Origin: Luteimonas sp. RC10
GTDB taxonomy: Bacteria; Pseudomonadota; Gammaproteobacteria; Xanthomonadales; Xanthomonadaceae
NCBI RefSeq assembly: GCF_014192745.1
Contig: NZ_JACHYJ010000012.1
Location: 1 to 34,074, forward strand
Reading direction: 5' to 3'
Length of the DNA: 34,074 nucleotides
The translations under genes and the position numbers were made by a program. Below the pieces are notes generated by a model. The model saw only the letters and a program-made list of their open reading frames with translations. It ran no database searches and was not told the origin of the DNA. Within the stretch, counting starts at the first letter, position 1, and each line of letters starts with the position of its first letter. Positions 27,157 to 34,074 of the stretch are shown one piece after another.

Positions 27157-28608
27157 ATGAGCGATTCGACTCCGCCCTCGCTGTTCTCGGTCGTGCCGGC
27201 CGGCGTGTTCGGCCCGCTGGCCTCGGCCAACCGCGAACACTACTGGCTGCTGCTGCACCGGTTGTTCGACGAGTTCTTCGGCCCCGATGCGCCGATGCCG
27301 CCCAGCCACGGCTTGCCGCGTCGCGAGATCACCGCCGCAATCGAGCGCTATCTGGTGGCCGACGATCCCTGGGAGGACGAGGACGGGCAGGGCCCGGACA
27401 CGCCACCGGGCATCCGCGCGCATGGCATCTACGAGCGTTTCCGCAACGCCGGCTGGCTGCGCCAGGAGCGCATCGGCGCACGCGAGATGGTCGCCATGCC
27501 GCCGGCGGTCTCGCAGCTGTTGTCGACCCTGGTCGAGTTCGCCGAGCACGGACCGACCTTCGTCTCGGCCAAGGTGCGCTCGATCGAACTGCAGATGCAG
27601 CAGGTCGTCGATGGGGCCGGCGCCGGTGACGCCCTCGATGAAGCAGCCGACCAGGCCCGCCGACTGCTGGTCTCGCTGGCGTCGATGAGCCTGCAGGTGC
27701 GCGACCTGATGCCCGAGCTCAGCCGCGCCGAGACCACCGCGCAGTTCGCGCGGCAATGGTTCGAGCAGTACGTCTCGCGTTTTTTCATCGGCGACTACGC
27801 CGGTCTTCATCGCGCCGACCACCCGCTGGCGCGCCGCAGCTCGATCCTGGCGATGGTGCAGCAGGTCGAGACCGGCCCGCGGCACGAGGCGCTGCGGGCC
27901 TGGTACCGCGAGCACCTGGCCGGGGGCGACGATGCCCGTGCGGCGCTGCGGCTCGGGCGCAGCCTGCGCCGCCTGCGCGAGCTCGAGCGCATCGACGAGT
28001 ACCTCGGCCGGCTCGATGACGACATCCGCCAGGCCAACCGCCGCGCGCTGGCGTTCCTCGACTACCGGCTGCGCGCGCCCGACCGGCTCGACATCCTGCT
28101 GCGTCGTGCCTGTTGCGGCGTGCTGACCGCGCCGGCCGAGGCGCTGCGCTTGCCGGTCGCGCCCGGCGCGCTGATGGACGAGACTCGTCTGCGTCCGCCG
28201 CGGACCCGCCCGCAGCCGATTCCACGCAGTGCCAATGCCGCGCAGGTGCCGACGCCCGAGCAACTCGCGCGGCTGAGCCTGTTGCGGCGCATGAAGCGTG
28301 CGCGGCTGGTCACCGCCGAGGACATGGCCCGCTATGTCGGCCACCACCTGGGTGAAGCCGACAGCGTCGATTCGGCCCGGATGCGCGTGGCCTCGATCGA
28401 GGACCTGCGTGCCTACCAGACCCTGCTCACGCTCGCGCTGCGCAGCCAGCGGATCGGCGGCCTGCGCCGCGACGATCCGCTCAGCCGGCTGCTGCGCGGC
28501 TTCCGCGTCGAGCTCCTCGATTCCGCCGAACCGCTGGACAACGGCGTCCTGCGCGCGCCGCGCTTCGTCGTCCGCCGGCTCGCGCCCGCTTCCCGGACCC
28601 CCGCATGA
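27157..28608 (+). CDS. jetA: Wadjet protein JetA (MksF-like kleisin)
   Basis: 483 residues, the kleisin-type subunit that bridges the JetC ATPase dimer in the Wadjet/MksFEBG SMC complex. The N-terminus (about 20-110) looks like a winged-helix region (EHYWLLLHRLFDEFFG, PRREITAAIERYLVADDPWE, then a GWLRQE segment). The middle contains the conserved FVSAKVRSIELQMQQV and VSRFFIGDYAGLHRADHPLA stretches that I associate with JetA-family proteins. It is the first gene of four, with an ATGA overlap to jetB. The ribosome site before ATG 27157 is weak. Assignment rests on family-like motifs plus the exact jetABCD gene order; the Wadjet subtype is not settled. Confidence 0.88.
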   Translation: MSDSTPPSLFSVVPAGVFGPLASANREHYWLLLHRLFDEFFGPDAPMPPSHGLPRREITAAIERYLVADDPWEDEDGQGPDTPPGIRAHGIYERFRNAGWLRQERIGAREMVAMPPAVSQLLSTLVEFAEHGPTFVSAKVRSIELQMQQVVDGAGAGDALDEAADQARRLLVSLASMSLQVRDLMPELSRAETTAQFARQWFEQYVSRFFIGDYAGLHRADHPLARRSSILAMVQQVETGPRHEALRAWYREHLAGGDDARAALRLGRSLRRLRELERIDEYLGRLDDDIRQANRRALAFLDYRLRAPDRLDILLRRACCGVLTAPAEALRLPVAPGALMDETRLRPPRTRPQPIPRSANAAQVPTPEQLARLSLLRRMKRARLVTAEDMARYVGHHLGEADSVDSARMRVASIEDLRAYQTLLTLALRSQRIGGLRRDDPLSRLLRGFRVELLDSAEPLDNGVLRAPRFVVRRLAPASRTPA

Positions 28609-29252
28609 AACGCAGCTGGAACACCTTGAGCCAACAGTCCAACGGCCTGTACACCGTGCAGGACTTCGAACGCGCGGCGTATCGCCTGGTCACCGAGCAG
28701 GTGCTCTACGCCGCCGATCGCACCTCGCGCGTGGCCTACCACCTGGTCGAGGACCATTTCGACGATTTCGTCGGCGCGCTCGCGCCGCTGGGCATCCGGC
28801 TGGCGCGCAATCCGCACTACCGCTATCTGGTCGCGCTGCCCGCGCATGGCGAGGGCGTCGCAGTCACGCTGGACGAGACCTTGCTGCTGCTGGTGCTGCG
28901 CCAGCGCTATGACGAGGCGATGCGCCAGGGACAGATCGAGGAACACGGCGAGGTCGTCGTCGAACTGCCCGAACTGCAGGAGGCCTACCAGGCACTGGCC
29001 GGCCGCCCGATGCCCGACGTCGGCACCTTGCGCACGCTGGCACGCACCTTGCGCCGCTGGGGCCTGGCGCGGCTGGTGGATTCGGACCGCGACGATCCGC
29101 AGCCATTCCATCTGGTGGTGCGTCCGGCGATCGTGGAGATCGTCGGCGAACTGTGGCTGCAGCGCCTCGACCAGCACAATCGCGATGACGACGACGGCGC
29201 CTCGGACGACAGCGCGCAGGACACGCCGGAGGATGACGATGCAGCTGCTTGA
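28605..29252 (+). CDS. jetB: Wadjet protein JetB (MksE-like, DUF4194)
   Basis: 215 residues, the KITE-type accessory subunit of the Wadjet complex, which binds the kleisin JetA. LYTVQDFERAAYRLVTEQVL near residue 15 and the middle segment VTLDETLLLLVLRQRYDEAM are typical of DUF4194/MksE proteins. The C-terminus is a strongly acidic tail (RDDDDGASDDSAQDTPEDDD), probably disordered. The start ATG overlaps the jetA stop (ATGA) and the end overlaps jetC by 14 nt, so subunit synthesis is translationally coupled. Confidence 0.9.
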   Translation: MKRSWNTLSQQSNGLYTVQDFERAAYRLVTEQVLYAADRTSRVAYHLVEDHFDDFVGALAPLGIRLARNPHYRYLVALPAHGEGVAVTLDETLLLLVLRQRYDEAMRQGQIEEHGEVVVELPELQEAYQALAGRPMPDVGTLRTLARTLRRWGLARLVDSDRDDPQPFHLVVRPAIVEIVGELWLQRLDQHNRDDDDGASDDSAQDTPEDDDAAA

Positions 29253-32200
29253 ACGCGTCCACCTGGTGCAGTTCTTCCTGTTCGAGGCGCAGACGCTCGA
29301 ACTCGATGCGACCAGCGCGATCATCGCGCCCAACGGCGCCGGCAAGAGTGCGTTGCTCGACGCGCTGCAGATCGTGCTGCTGGGCGGCGACCGCAGCCGC
29401 ATCCGCTTCAACGCCCAGGCCGGCGGCAGCGCCCGCGCGCGCACCATCCGCGATTACTGCCTGGGCGTGTACCGCAGTGGCGACGACGGCCGCAAGCGTC
29501 GCACCGCAACCACCTATATCAGCCTGGTGTTCCGCGACCAGGAGACCGGTCAGGCGCTGACGGCCGGCATCGCACTGGGCGCCTCCGTCGACGAGCCCGA
29601 GCACCGGCTGCACGGCCTGTACCTGCTGCCCGGTGTCGCGCTGGAGCGCGACGACCACCTGGAGCGCATCAAGGGCCGCGAACTGCCGCTGGCCTGGCCG
29701 ACATTCCGCGAACTGGCTGCGCGCCGCTGCCGCGAGGCAGGCGAGAAGGTCGAGTTGCACACCACCAGCGAGCGCTTCGTCCGCGACCTGCTGTTCCGGC
29801 TGCGCGCCGCGCCCGGCGTCCAGCCCGACCTCAACGCCTATCGCAAGGCGTTCCAGAACGCGCTGAACCTGCAGCGGGTCGAGGATGTCGACCTGTTCGT
29901 GCGGACGCTGGTCGCCGAAGACCGGCCGACCGACATCGCCCGCTTCCGCGCACTGCTCGAGAGCTTCCGGCAGATCCGCGACAAGATCGAACAGGTCCGC
30001 CAGCGCATCGAGTCGGCCGAAGAGGTCGAGCGCCAGTACGGCAAGATCGCCGCACAGGCGGTGCGCGCCGCTTCCTACCGCGCGCTCGCGGCCGAGTACC
30101 GCCGCGATCTGCTCGGCGAACAGGTGGAGCAGGCCGAACAGGCGGGTGACGCGGCCCGCCAAGCGCTGGCGGCGGCCCGCGTGCAGTTGCAGGATGCGCG
30201 CAGCGAGCGCGAAAGCCTCAAGCACGAACTCGAGCTCGCCCAGCAGCAGCTCCAGGGGAGCCGCGGCTTTGGGGAGCAGGCCTCCTTCGACGAGCTGGCC
30301 GAGCGCGACCGCGAGGAGCTGGTCCGCCTCAAGCGTGAACTGGGCACCCAGTTCGCCTATGTGCGCGACCAGTTGCAGGCGGTGCACGGCCTGGGCGTCG
30401 CCGAGCTCGATGCGGCTCGGATCGACGCTGCCGTCGCGCCCTGGCGCGATTGGGCCGGCGCGCTGTCCGAACTTGCGCCCGACGCCGCCATCGCGCTGGC
30501 GCCCGATCGCTTCCATGCCCAGGCCCTGGAGGCGCTCGCCTCCGCGGCGCCACTGCGCGCCGCCGTCGCCACGCGCGCCCGCGCCGCCCACGAGGCCTGG
30601 CAGGCGGCGCGCAGCCGTCGCGACGCACTCAAGGGCAATCAGCAACGTCTGAGCGTCGGCAAGGCCGGTCTGCGCGACGACGTCATGCGGTTGATGAACT
30701 ATCTGCATGACGCCGGGATCGAGGCGCAGCCGGTCTGCGATCTGGTGCGCGTGCGCGATGCGGCCTGGCAGCCGGCCATCGAAGCCTATCTGCGCAGCCA
30801 CGTCGAAGCGCTGCTGGTGCCGGCCGGCCAGGAAGAACAGGCGGTGCGCGTGTACCGCGCGCTGCAGGGCGCGCGCGCCGTCTATGGCGTCAAGCTCGCG
30901 CTGCCCGGTGCTGCACGCGGACAGCGCGGCGAGCGTCCCGCGGCCGACAGTGTCGCGGCGTTGATCGAGGGTGACGACGCTGATGCGGTCGCATATCTGC
31001 GTCGGCAGCTCGGCGATCTGCGCTGCGTGGAGACCGAAGCCGAAGTCGTGCGCAGTCGCCAGGGCCTGACCCGCGACGGCCTGGTGGCCAAGGGCGGCGG
31101 GATCGAGCGGCGCCGGTTGCCTGCCGGCTCGGAACTGCGGATCGGCGCCAACGACGGCCGCGAACGCCTGCGGGTGTTGCGCGAAGAACTCGAGGCCGTC
31201 GAGCGCGACCTGCGTGAGCGCGAACCCGAGGCGCGTCGTCTCGACGCGCTGCAGCAGGCGTTCGCCCGCTTCGCTGACGCCGGCGAGACCGCCGATGCTC
31301 TGCATGCGCAGTTGCTGCAGCATCGCCAGATCGAATCGCGCTACCGCGCCCGCGTGCGCAGCCAGGCCGACGCGGTCGATCCCGACCTGCTGCGTCTGGC
31401 CGAGCAGGTGCGGGCGTTGCGCGAGCGGCACGACGAGAACGAGCGCCGGATCGAGGCCCTGATCGGCACCGAGGCCTTGTCGCGCAACGGCGTCGACCAG
31501 GCGCAGCGGGTGCTCGAAGGCCTGCAGGCGCAGGAGGCGCTCGTCGCCCAGGCCGCGGTCGATGCCTTCCGCGACGGCGATGTCGATCCGAACCGGGTCG
31601 AGCGTCAGCGCGAGGAACTCGACGCCAAGTGGCCCTCGCTCGAGGAGCGCAGCCGGCGCTGCGACGAGCGCGCCCGTGACAGCGACGGTCAGCTCGGCCG
31701 CTTGCTGCCCGAGGCCTGGAGCGCATTGGCGCAGTACGCCCGCGACCATGGCCTGAACCTGGATTTCGACGCCAGCGCCTGGCGTCCGGCGCGCAGCCTG
31801 CTGCAGCGCGAACTCGCGCAACTGCGCGACACCGACCTGGTGCGCTACCAGGGCGAGGCCGAGCAGGCCTACGCCACCGCGGTCGAGACCTTCCGTGCCA
31901 GCGTCGCGTCGGCGCTGTACGACAACTTCAATCGCCTCAAGCAGCAGATCGCCACGCTCAACCGGACCCTGCGCAGCAGCCCGGCGTTCTCCAACAACGA
32001 GCGCTATCAGTTCCACTACGAGGTCGTGCCCGAGTTCCGCGACCTGGAGCGCTTCATCCGCCGGGCCGCGGATGTCGGCGGCGAGGACGGCCTGTTCGGC
32101 AGCGCCGGCGAAGTGCCGGCCGCGTTCCGCGAGCTGATCGAAGACGGCGCCGCCGCGCGCAGCGCGCAGTCGCCACTCGACGACTACCGGCGGTTCTTCC

Positions 32201-32667
32201 GCTTCGAGGTGCAGATCCGCCAGGACGATCGCGTGATCGGCTCGCTGAGCGAGCGCATGCGCTCGGGCTCGGGCGGCGAACATCGCGCGCCGCTGTACGT
32301 CATCGCCGGCGCCGCGCTCGCCGCGGCCTATGGCAAGAGCGACGTCCACCCCGGCGGCATGGGCCTGATCCTGCTGGATGAGTTCGGCGACAAGATCGAT
32401 GCCCAGAATGCACGGGCGACGACCAACTATCTGCGCTCGCTCGGTCTGCAGCTCGTGCTCGCCGCGCCCGATACCGCGCAGGGCACGCTCAGCGGCGTGC
32501 TCGACAGCTACATCGAGCTGTTCCGCGATGGCGATCTGCTGCAGGTCGAACGGATCGAGGTCAAGGCGGCTGCCCGCGCGCTGTTGCTCAGCGACCAGTT
32601 CGACCTGCATCCCGAGCTGCTGGCCGAGGAGACCGCCCGTATCGCGAGCGAGCGCGGCGCGACGTGA
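29239..32667 (+). CDS. jetC: Wadjet protein JetC (MksB-like SMC ATPase)
   Basis: 1142 residues, the SMC-like motor that extrudes DNA loops in the Wadjet complex. Start: ATG 29239 has GGAGG exactly 6 nt upstream; ATG 29233 in the same frame is too close to that site. Walker A is APNGAGKS (30-37), with Ala in the first position instead of the usual Gly. Long charged coiled-coil arms (about 230-400 and 640-900) flank a hinge-like middle (about 440-640). The ABC signature SGSGGE ends near residue 1014, and Walker B is LILLDEFGDKID with Asp1047/Glu1048. The ATPase appears complete. Flanking genes jetB and jetD both overlap it. Confidence 0.93.
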   Translation: MQLLERVHLVQFFLFEAQTLELDATSAIIAPNGAGKSALLDALQIVLLGGDRSRIRFNAQAGGSARARTIRDYCLGVYRSGDDGRKRRTATTYISLVFRDQETGQALTAGIALGASVDEPEHRLHGLYLLPGVALERDDHLERIKGRELPLAWPTFRELAARRCREAGEKVELHTTSERFVRDLLFRLRAAPGVQPDLNAYRKAFQNALNLQRVEDVDLFVRTLVAEDRPTDIARFRALLESFRQIRDKIEQVRQRIESAEEVERQYGKIAAQAVRAASYRALAAEYRRDLLGEQVEQAEQAGDAARQALAAARVQLQDARSERESLKHELELAQQQLQGSRGFGEQASFDELAERDREELVRLKRELGTQFAYVRDQLQAVHGLGVAELDAARIDAAVAPWRDWAGALSELAPDAAIALAPDRFHAQALEALASAAPLRAAVATRARAAHEAWQAARSRRDALKGNQQRLSVGKAGLRDDVMRLMNYLHDAGIEAQPVCDLVRVRDAAWQPAIEAYLRSHVEALLVPAGQEEQAVRVYRALQGARAVYGVKLALPGAARGQRGERPAADSVAALIEGDDADAVAYLRRQLGDLRCVETEAEVVRSRQGLTRDGLVAKGGGIERRRLPAGSELRIGANDGRERLRVLREELEAVERDLREREPEARRLDALQQAFARFADAGETADALHAQLLQHRQIESRYRARVRSQADAVDPDLLRLAEQVRALRERHDENERRIEALIGTEALSRNGVDQAQRVLEGLQAQEALVAQAAVDAFRDGDVDPNRVERQREELDAKWPSLEERSRRCDERARDSDGQLGRLLPEAWSALAQYARDHGLNLDFDASAWRPARSLLQRELAQLRDTDLVRYQGEAEQAYATAVETFRASVASALYDNFNRLKQQIATLNRTLRSSPAFSNNERYQFHYEVVPEFRDLERFIRRAADVGGEDGLFGSAGEVPAAFRELIEDGAAARSAQSPLDDYRRFFRFEVQIRQDDRVIGSLSERMRSGSGGEHRAPLYVIAGAALAAAYGKSDVHPGGMGLILLDEFGDKIDAQNARATTNYLRSLGLQLVLAAPDTAQGTLSGVLDSYIELFRDGDLLQVERIEVKAAARALLLSDQFDLHPELLAEETARIASERGAT

Positions 32668-33914
32668 GCGCCGCCCGGCGCGTGCTCGAACGGCTGCTGC
32701 GCAAGGGCGAGCGGGCACGCCTGCGCGGCCAGTCCGCGCCCGCTTCGTTGCCGATGACGGGCGCGAGTGCGGTCGAGTACCTCGCGCTGTCCACCCTCGC
32801 CGAGCAGGAAGACTTCCACGCGCAGATCCGTCTGGCCGAGCGCGACGGCGCGATCTCGGCCCAACGCGACCGCCATCGAGACGACGGGCAACGCCTGCTG
32901 CGACTGACGGTGCGCGATCTCGACGTGTTGGCGCAGCACCTGGGAATCGCATTGCTGGACACGCGCATGGCTGAGGCCAGGGCCCGGCTGGACGGGTGGC
33001 TGCCACGCTTTCCGGTCATTGCCGAGGTGCTCGACGCCTGGGCGCAGGGCAAGGGGCCAGGCCACGGCCCCGAATCGGCAGTCGACCTGGCCGACGCGGC
33101 GCGGGTCGTCGAGGCGCGCCATGCCGATGCCGGCGCCGAACGGATGCTGCGGCGCGAGAGCATCCGTCTGCTGGGCGACAGCAAGCGGCTGGAGGCTCTG
33201 ACGCCGTGGCTCGCGCTTCTGATCGGCGGTGAGGTGAATGCAAGCGCGCCTGAGCGCGAGCACGTCTGGTCGGCACTCGGCCTGAGGCGCGAACCGCAGC
33301 CGATGCTGATCGCCGGGACCGGCACGCTCGTTGTCGACGGCACCGGCTTGCCGTTGGTCCGGCCCTATCTCGGCATCCCGGTCGAACGGCTCGACGCGGT
33401 CGTGACCGGGGCGCGATTCCTGCTGACGATCGAGAACCTCGCCAGCTTTCACGATGCGGCAGCCTGCGAGGGGGCCGCAGACGGGCTGCTGGTCTACACC
33501 GGGGGGATGCCATCGCCGGCCTGGCGCCGTGCCTGCGCACGGGTGCTGCAGGCATTGCCCGACGACGTGGCTGTCTACCACTGGGGCGATATCGACGAAG
33601 GCGGCTTCCGGATTGCGGCCACGCTGGCTGCCGCCATGCGCGAGGTGGGCCGCGCGGTGCGGCCCTGGCTGATGTCGCCGCAGGACCTGGCGCCGGCCGA
33701 GATCGAGGCCGCGCGTCGCCCGTCGGCGGCGCAGCACGCCGCCATGCTGCGTTGGGCACAGGCGGCGGGGTGGCCGGATGTCGCCCAAGCGCTGACCGTC
33801 CGTCCGCTGCTGCTCGAGCAGGAAGCGTTGGGTGCACGGCTGCCACCGCAAGCGAGCGCGCCGTCTGACACGGGATCGCGACATCTGCATGACAGGGGTG
33901 TTGACCCGGTGTGA
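32664..33914 (+). CDS. jetD: Wadjet protein JetD (MksG-like TOPRIM nuclease)
   Basis: 416 residues, the nuclease subunit that cuts circular plasmid DNA brought in by the JetABC motor. The N-terminal half resembles the DUF3322-type region and contains the conserved GDSKRLE near 171-177. The C-terminal half is a TOPRIM/DUF2220 domain: acidic residue Glu257 in LLTIENLASF, then the DxD pair Asp309/Asp311 in YHWGDIDEGGFRI. These are the metal-binding residues of topoisomerase VI-like nucleases, so the enzyme looks active. It starts with GTG overlapping the jetC stop (GTGA). Its last codons overlap the -35 box of a downstream promoter at 33901. Confidence 0.92.
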   Translation: MSAARRVLERLLRKGERARLRGQSAPASLPMTGASAVEYLALSTLAEQEDFHAQIRLAERDGAISAQRDRHRDDGQRLLRLTVRDLDVLAQHLGIALLDTRMAEARARLDGWLPRFPVIAEVLDAWAQGKGPGHGPESAVDLADAARVVEARHADAGAERMLRRESIRLLGDSKRLEALTPWLALLIGGEVNASAPEREHVWSALGLRREPQPMLIAGTGTLVVDGTGLPLVRPYLGIPVERLDAVVTGARFLLTIENLASFHDAAACEGAADGLLVYTGGMPSPAWRRACARVLQALPDDVAVYHWGDIDEGGFRIAATLAAAMREVGRAVRPWLMSPQDLAPAEIEAARRPSAAQHAAMLRWAQAAGWPDVAQALTVRPLLLEQEALGARLPPQASAPSDTGSRHLHDRGVDPV

Positions 33915-33928
33915 ATTCGGCTTACAAT
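33901..33928 (+). promoter_or_regulatory. Sigma-70 promoter P1 of a downstream operon
   Basis: TTGACC (33901-33906), a 16-bp spacer and TACAAT (33923-33928), followed by the GC-rich discriminator GCGCGCCCC. The -35 overlaps the end of jetD. GC-rich discriminators are typical of stringently controlled rRNA and tRNA promoters. Confidence 0.6.
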
Positions 33929-34009
33929 GCGCGCCCCGCAACGCTGTGACGACGCTGAGGTCGGCCAGGGAAGCGGGGACCGGTCGGACTCCTCGGGTTT
34001 CACAGGGAG

Positions 34010-34037
34010 TTGACAGATCGGGAAGCTGCGCTAAGAT
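34010..34037 (+). promoter_or_regulatory. Sigma-70 promoter P2 of a downstream operon
   Basis: Consensus TTGACA (34010-34015), a 16-bp spacer and TAAGAT (34032-34037), with the discriminator GTGCGGC. It lies 109 bp after P1, and the tandem arrangement resembles rRNA operon control regions. The transcribed gene is beyond the window. Confidence 0.7.
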
Positions 34038-34058
34038 GTGCGGCTCCTTCGGCGGAAA

Positions 34059-34072
34059 CGAACTTCGGTTCG
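34059..34072 (+). other. Leader stem-loop with UUCG tetraloop
   Basis: CGAAC and GTTCG pair around TTCG, giving the very stable C(UUCG)G tetraloop, about 15 nt after the predicted P2 start. A second CTTCGG lies at 34048-34053. Structured leaders of this kind fit a stable-RNA transcript, but the window ends before a gene. Confidence 0.45.
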
Positions 34073-34074
34073 GG

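Noticed and set aside
28864..33006. 1380-codon - strand open frame opposite jetC
   Set aside because: JetC on the + strand has Walker A, signature and Walker B motifs; the antisense frame has none.

Overview
The window is a high-GC proteobacterial chromosome segment. It probably comes from the Xanthomonadaceae/Lysobacteraceae (Lysobacter, Luteimonas or a relative). This placement is inferred from base composition, the style of the TonB, GlmS and sensor-kinase proteins, and the promoter forms; there is no rRNA or marker gene to prove it. I see no tRNA, rRNA, CRISPR array, insertion sequence or phage gene.

Left block (1-8899, + strand): a two-gene surface module. The first gene, cut by the window edge, encodes a giant repeat protein with DUF11 units, seven almost identical 98-residue Ig-like repeats, an Sdr-B-like region and two C-terminal OmpA-type modules. 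The second gene encodes a 1228-residue outer-membrane beta-barrel with a signal peptide. A strong intrinsic terminator follows.

Middle block (9035-24208, - strand): a 12-gene, roughly 15-kb operon. Read from its promoter it encodes a periplasmic adaptor, a stand-alone MacB/LolD-type ATPase, eight FtsX/MacB-like permeases in four alternating A/B pairs, an NtrC-type response regulator and an NtrY-like sensor kinase. A near-consensus sigma-54 promoter precedes the adaptor gene, and a dyad sits about 90-104 bp upstream of the predicted start. This suggests that the regulator encoded at the operon's end activates its own operon. The fourfold permease pairing, served by one ATPase and one adaptor with no outer-membrane channel gene in the operon, is the most unusual feature of the window.

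Right block (24323-34074, + strand): a Fur-box-controlled orphan tonB, then glmS, then a tightly overlapping jetABCD (Wadjet/MksFEBG-type) plasmid-defence operon. The window ends in two tandem sigma-70 promoters with GC-rich discriminators. The first overlaps the end of jetD, and the pair looks like the control region of a stable-RNA (rRNA or tRNA) operon lying just outside.

Functionally, the blocks cover cell-surface structure, signal-responsive export, iron-uptake energisation, cell-wall precursor synthesis and defence against plasmids.
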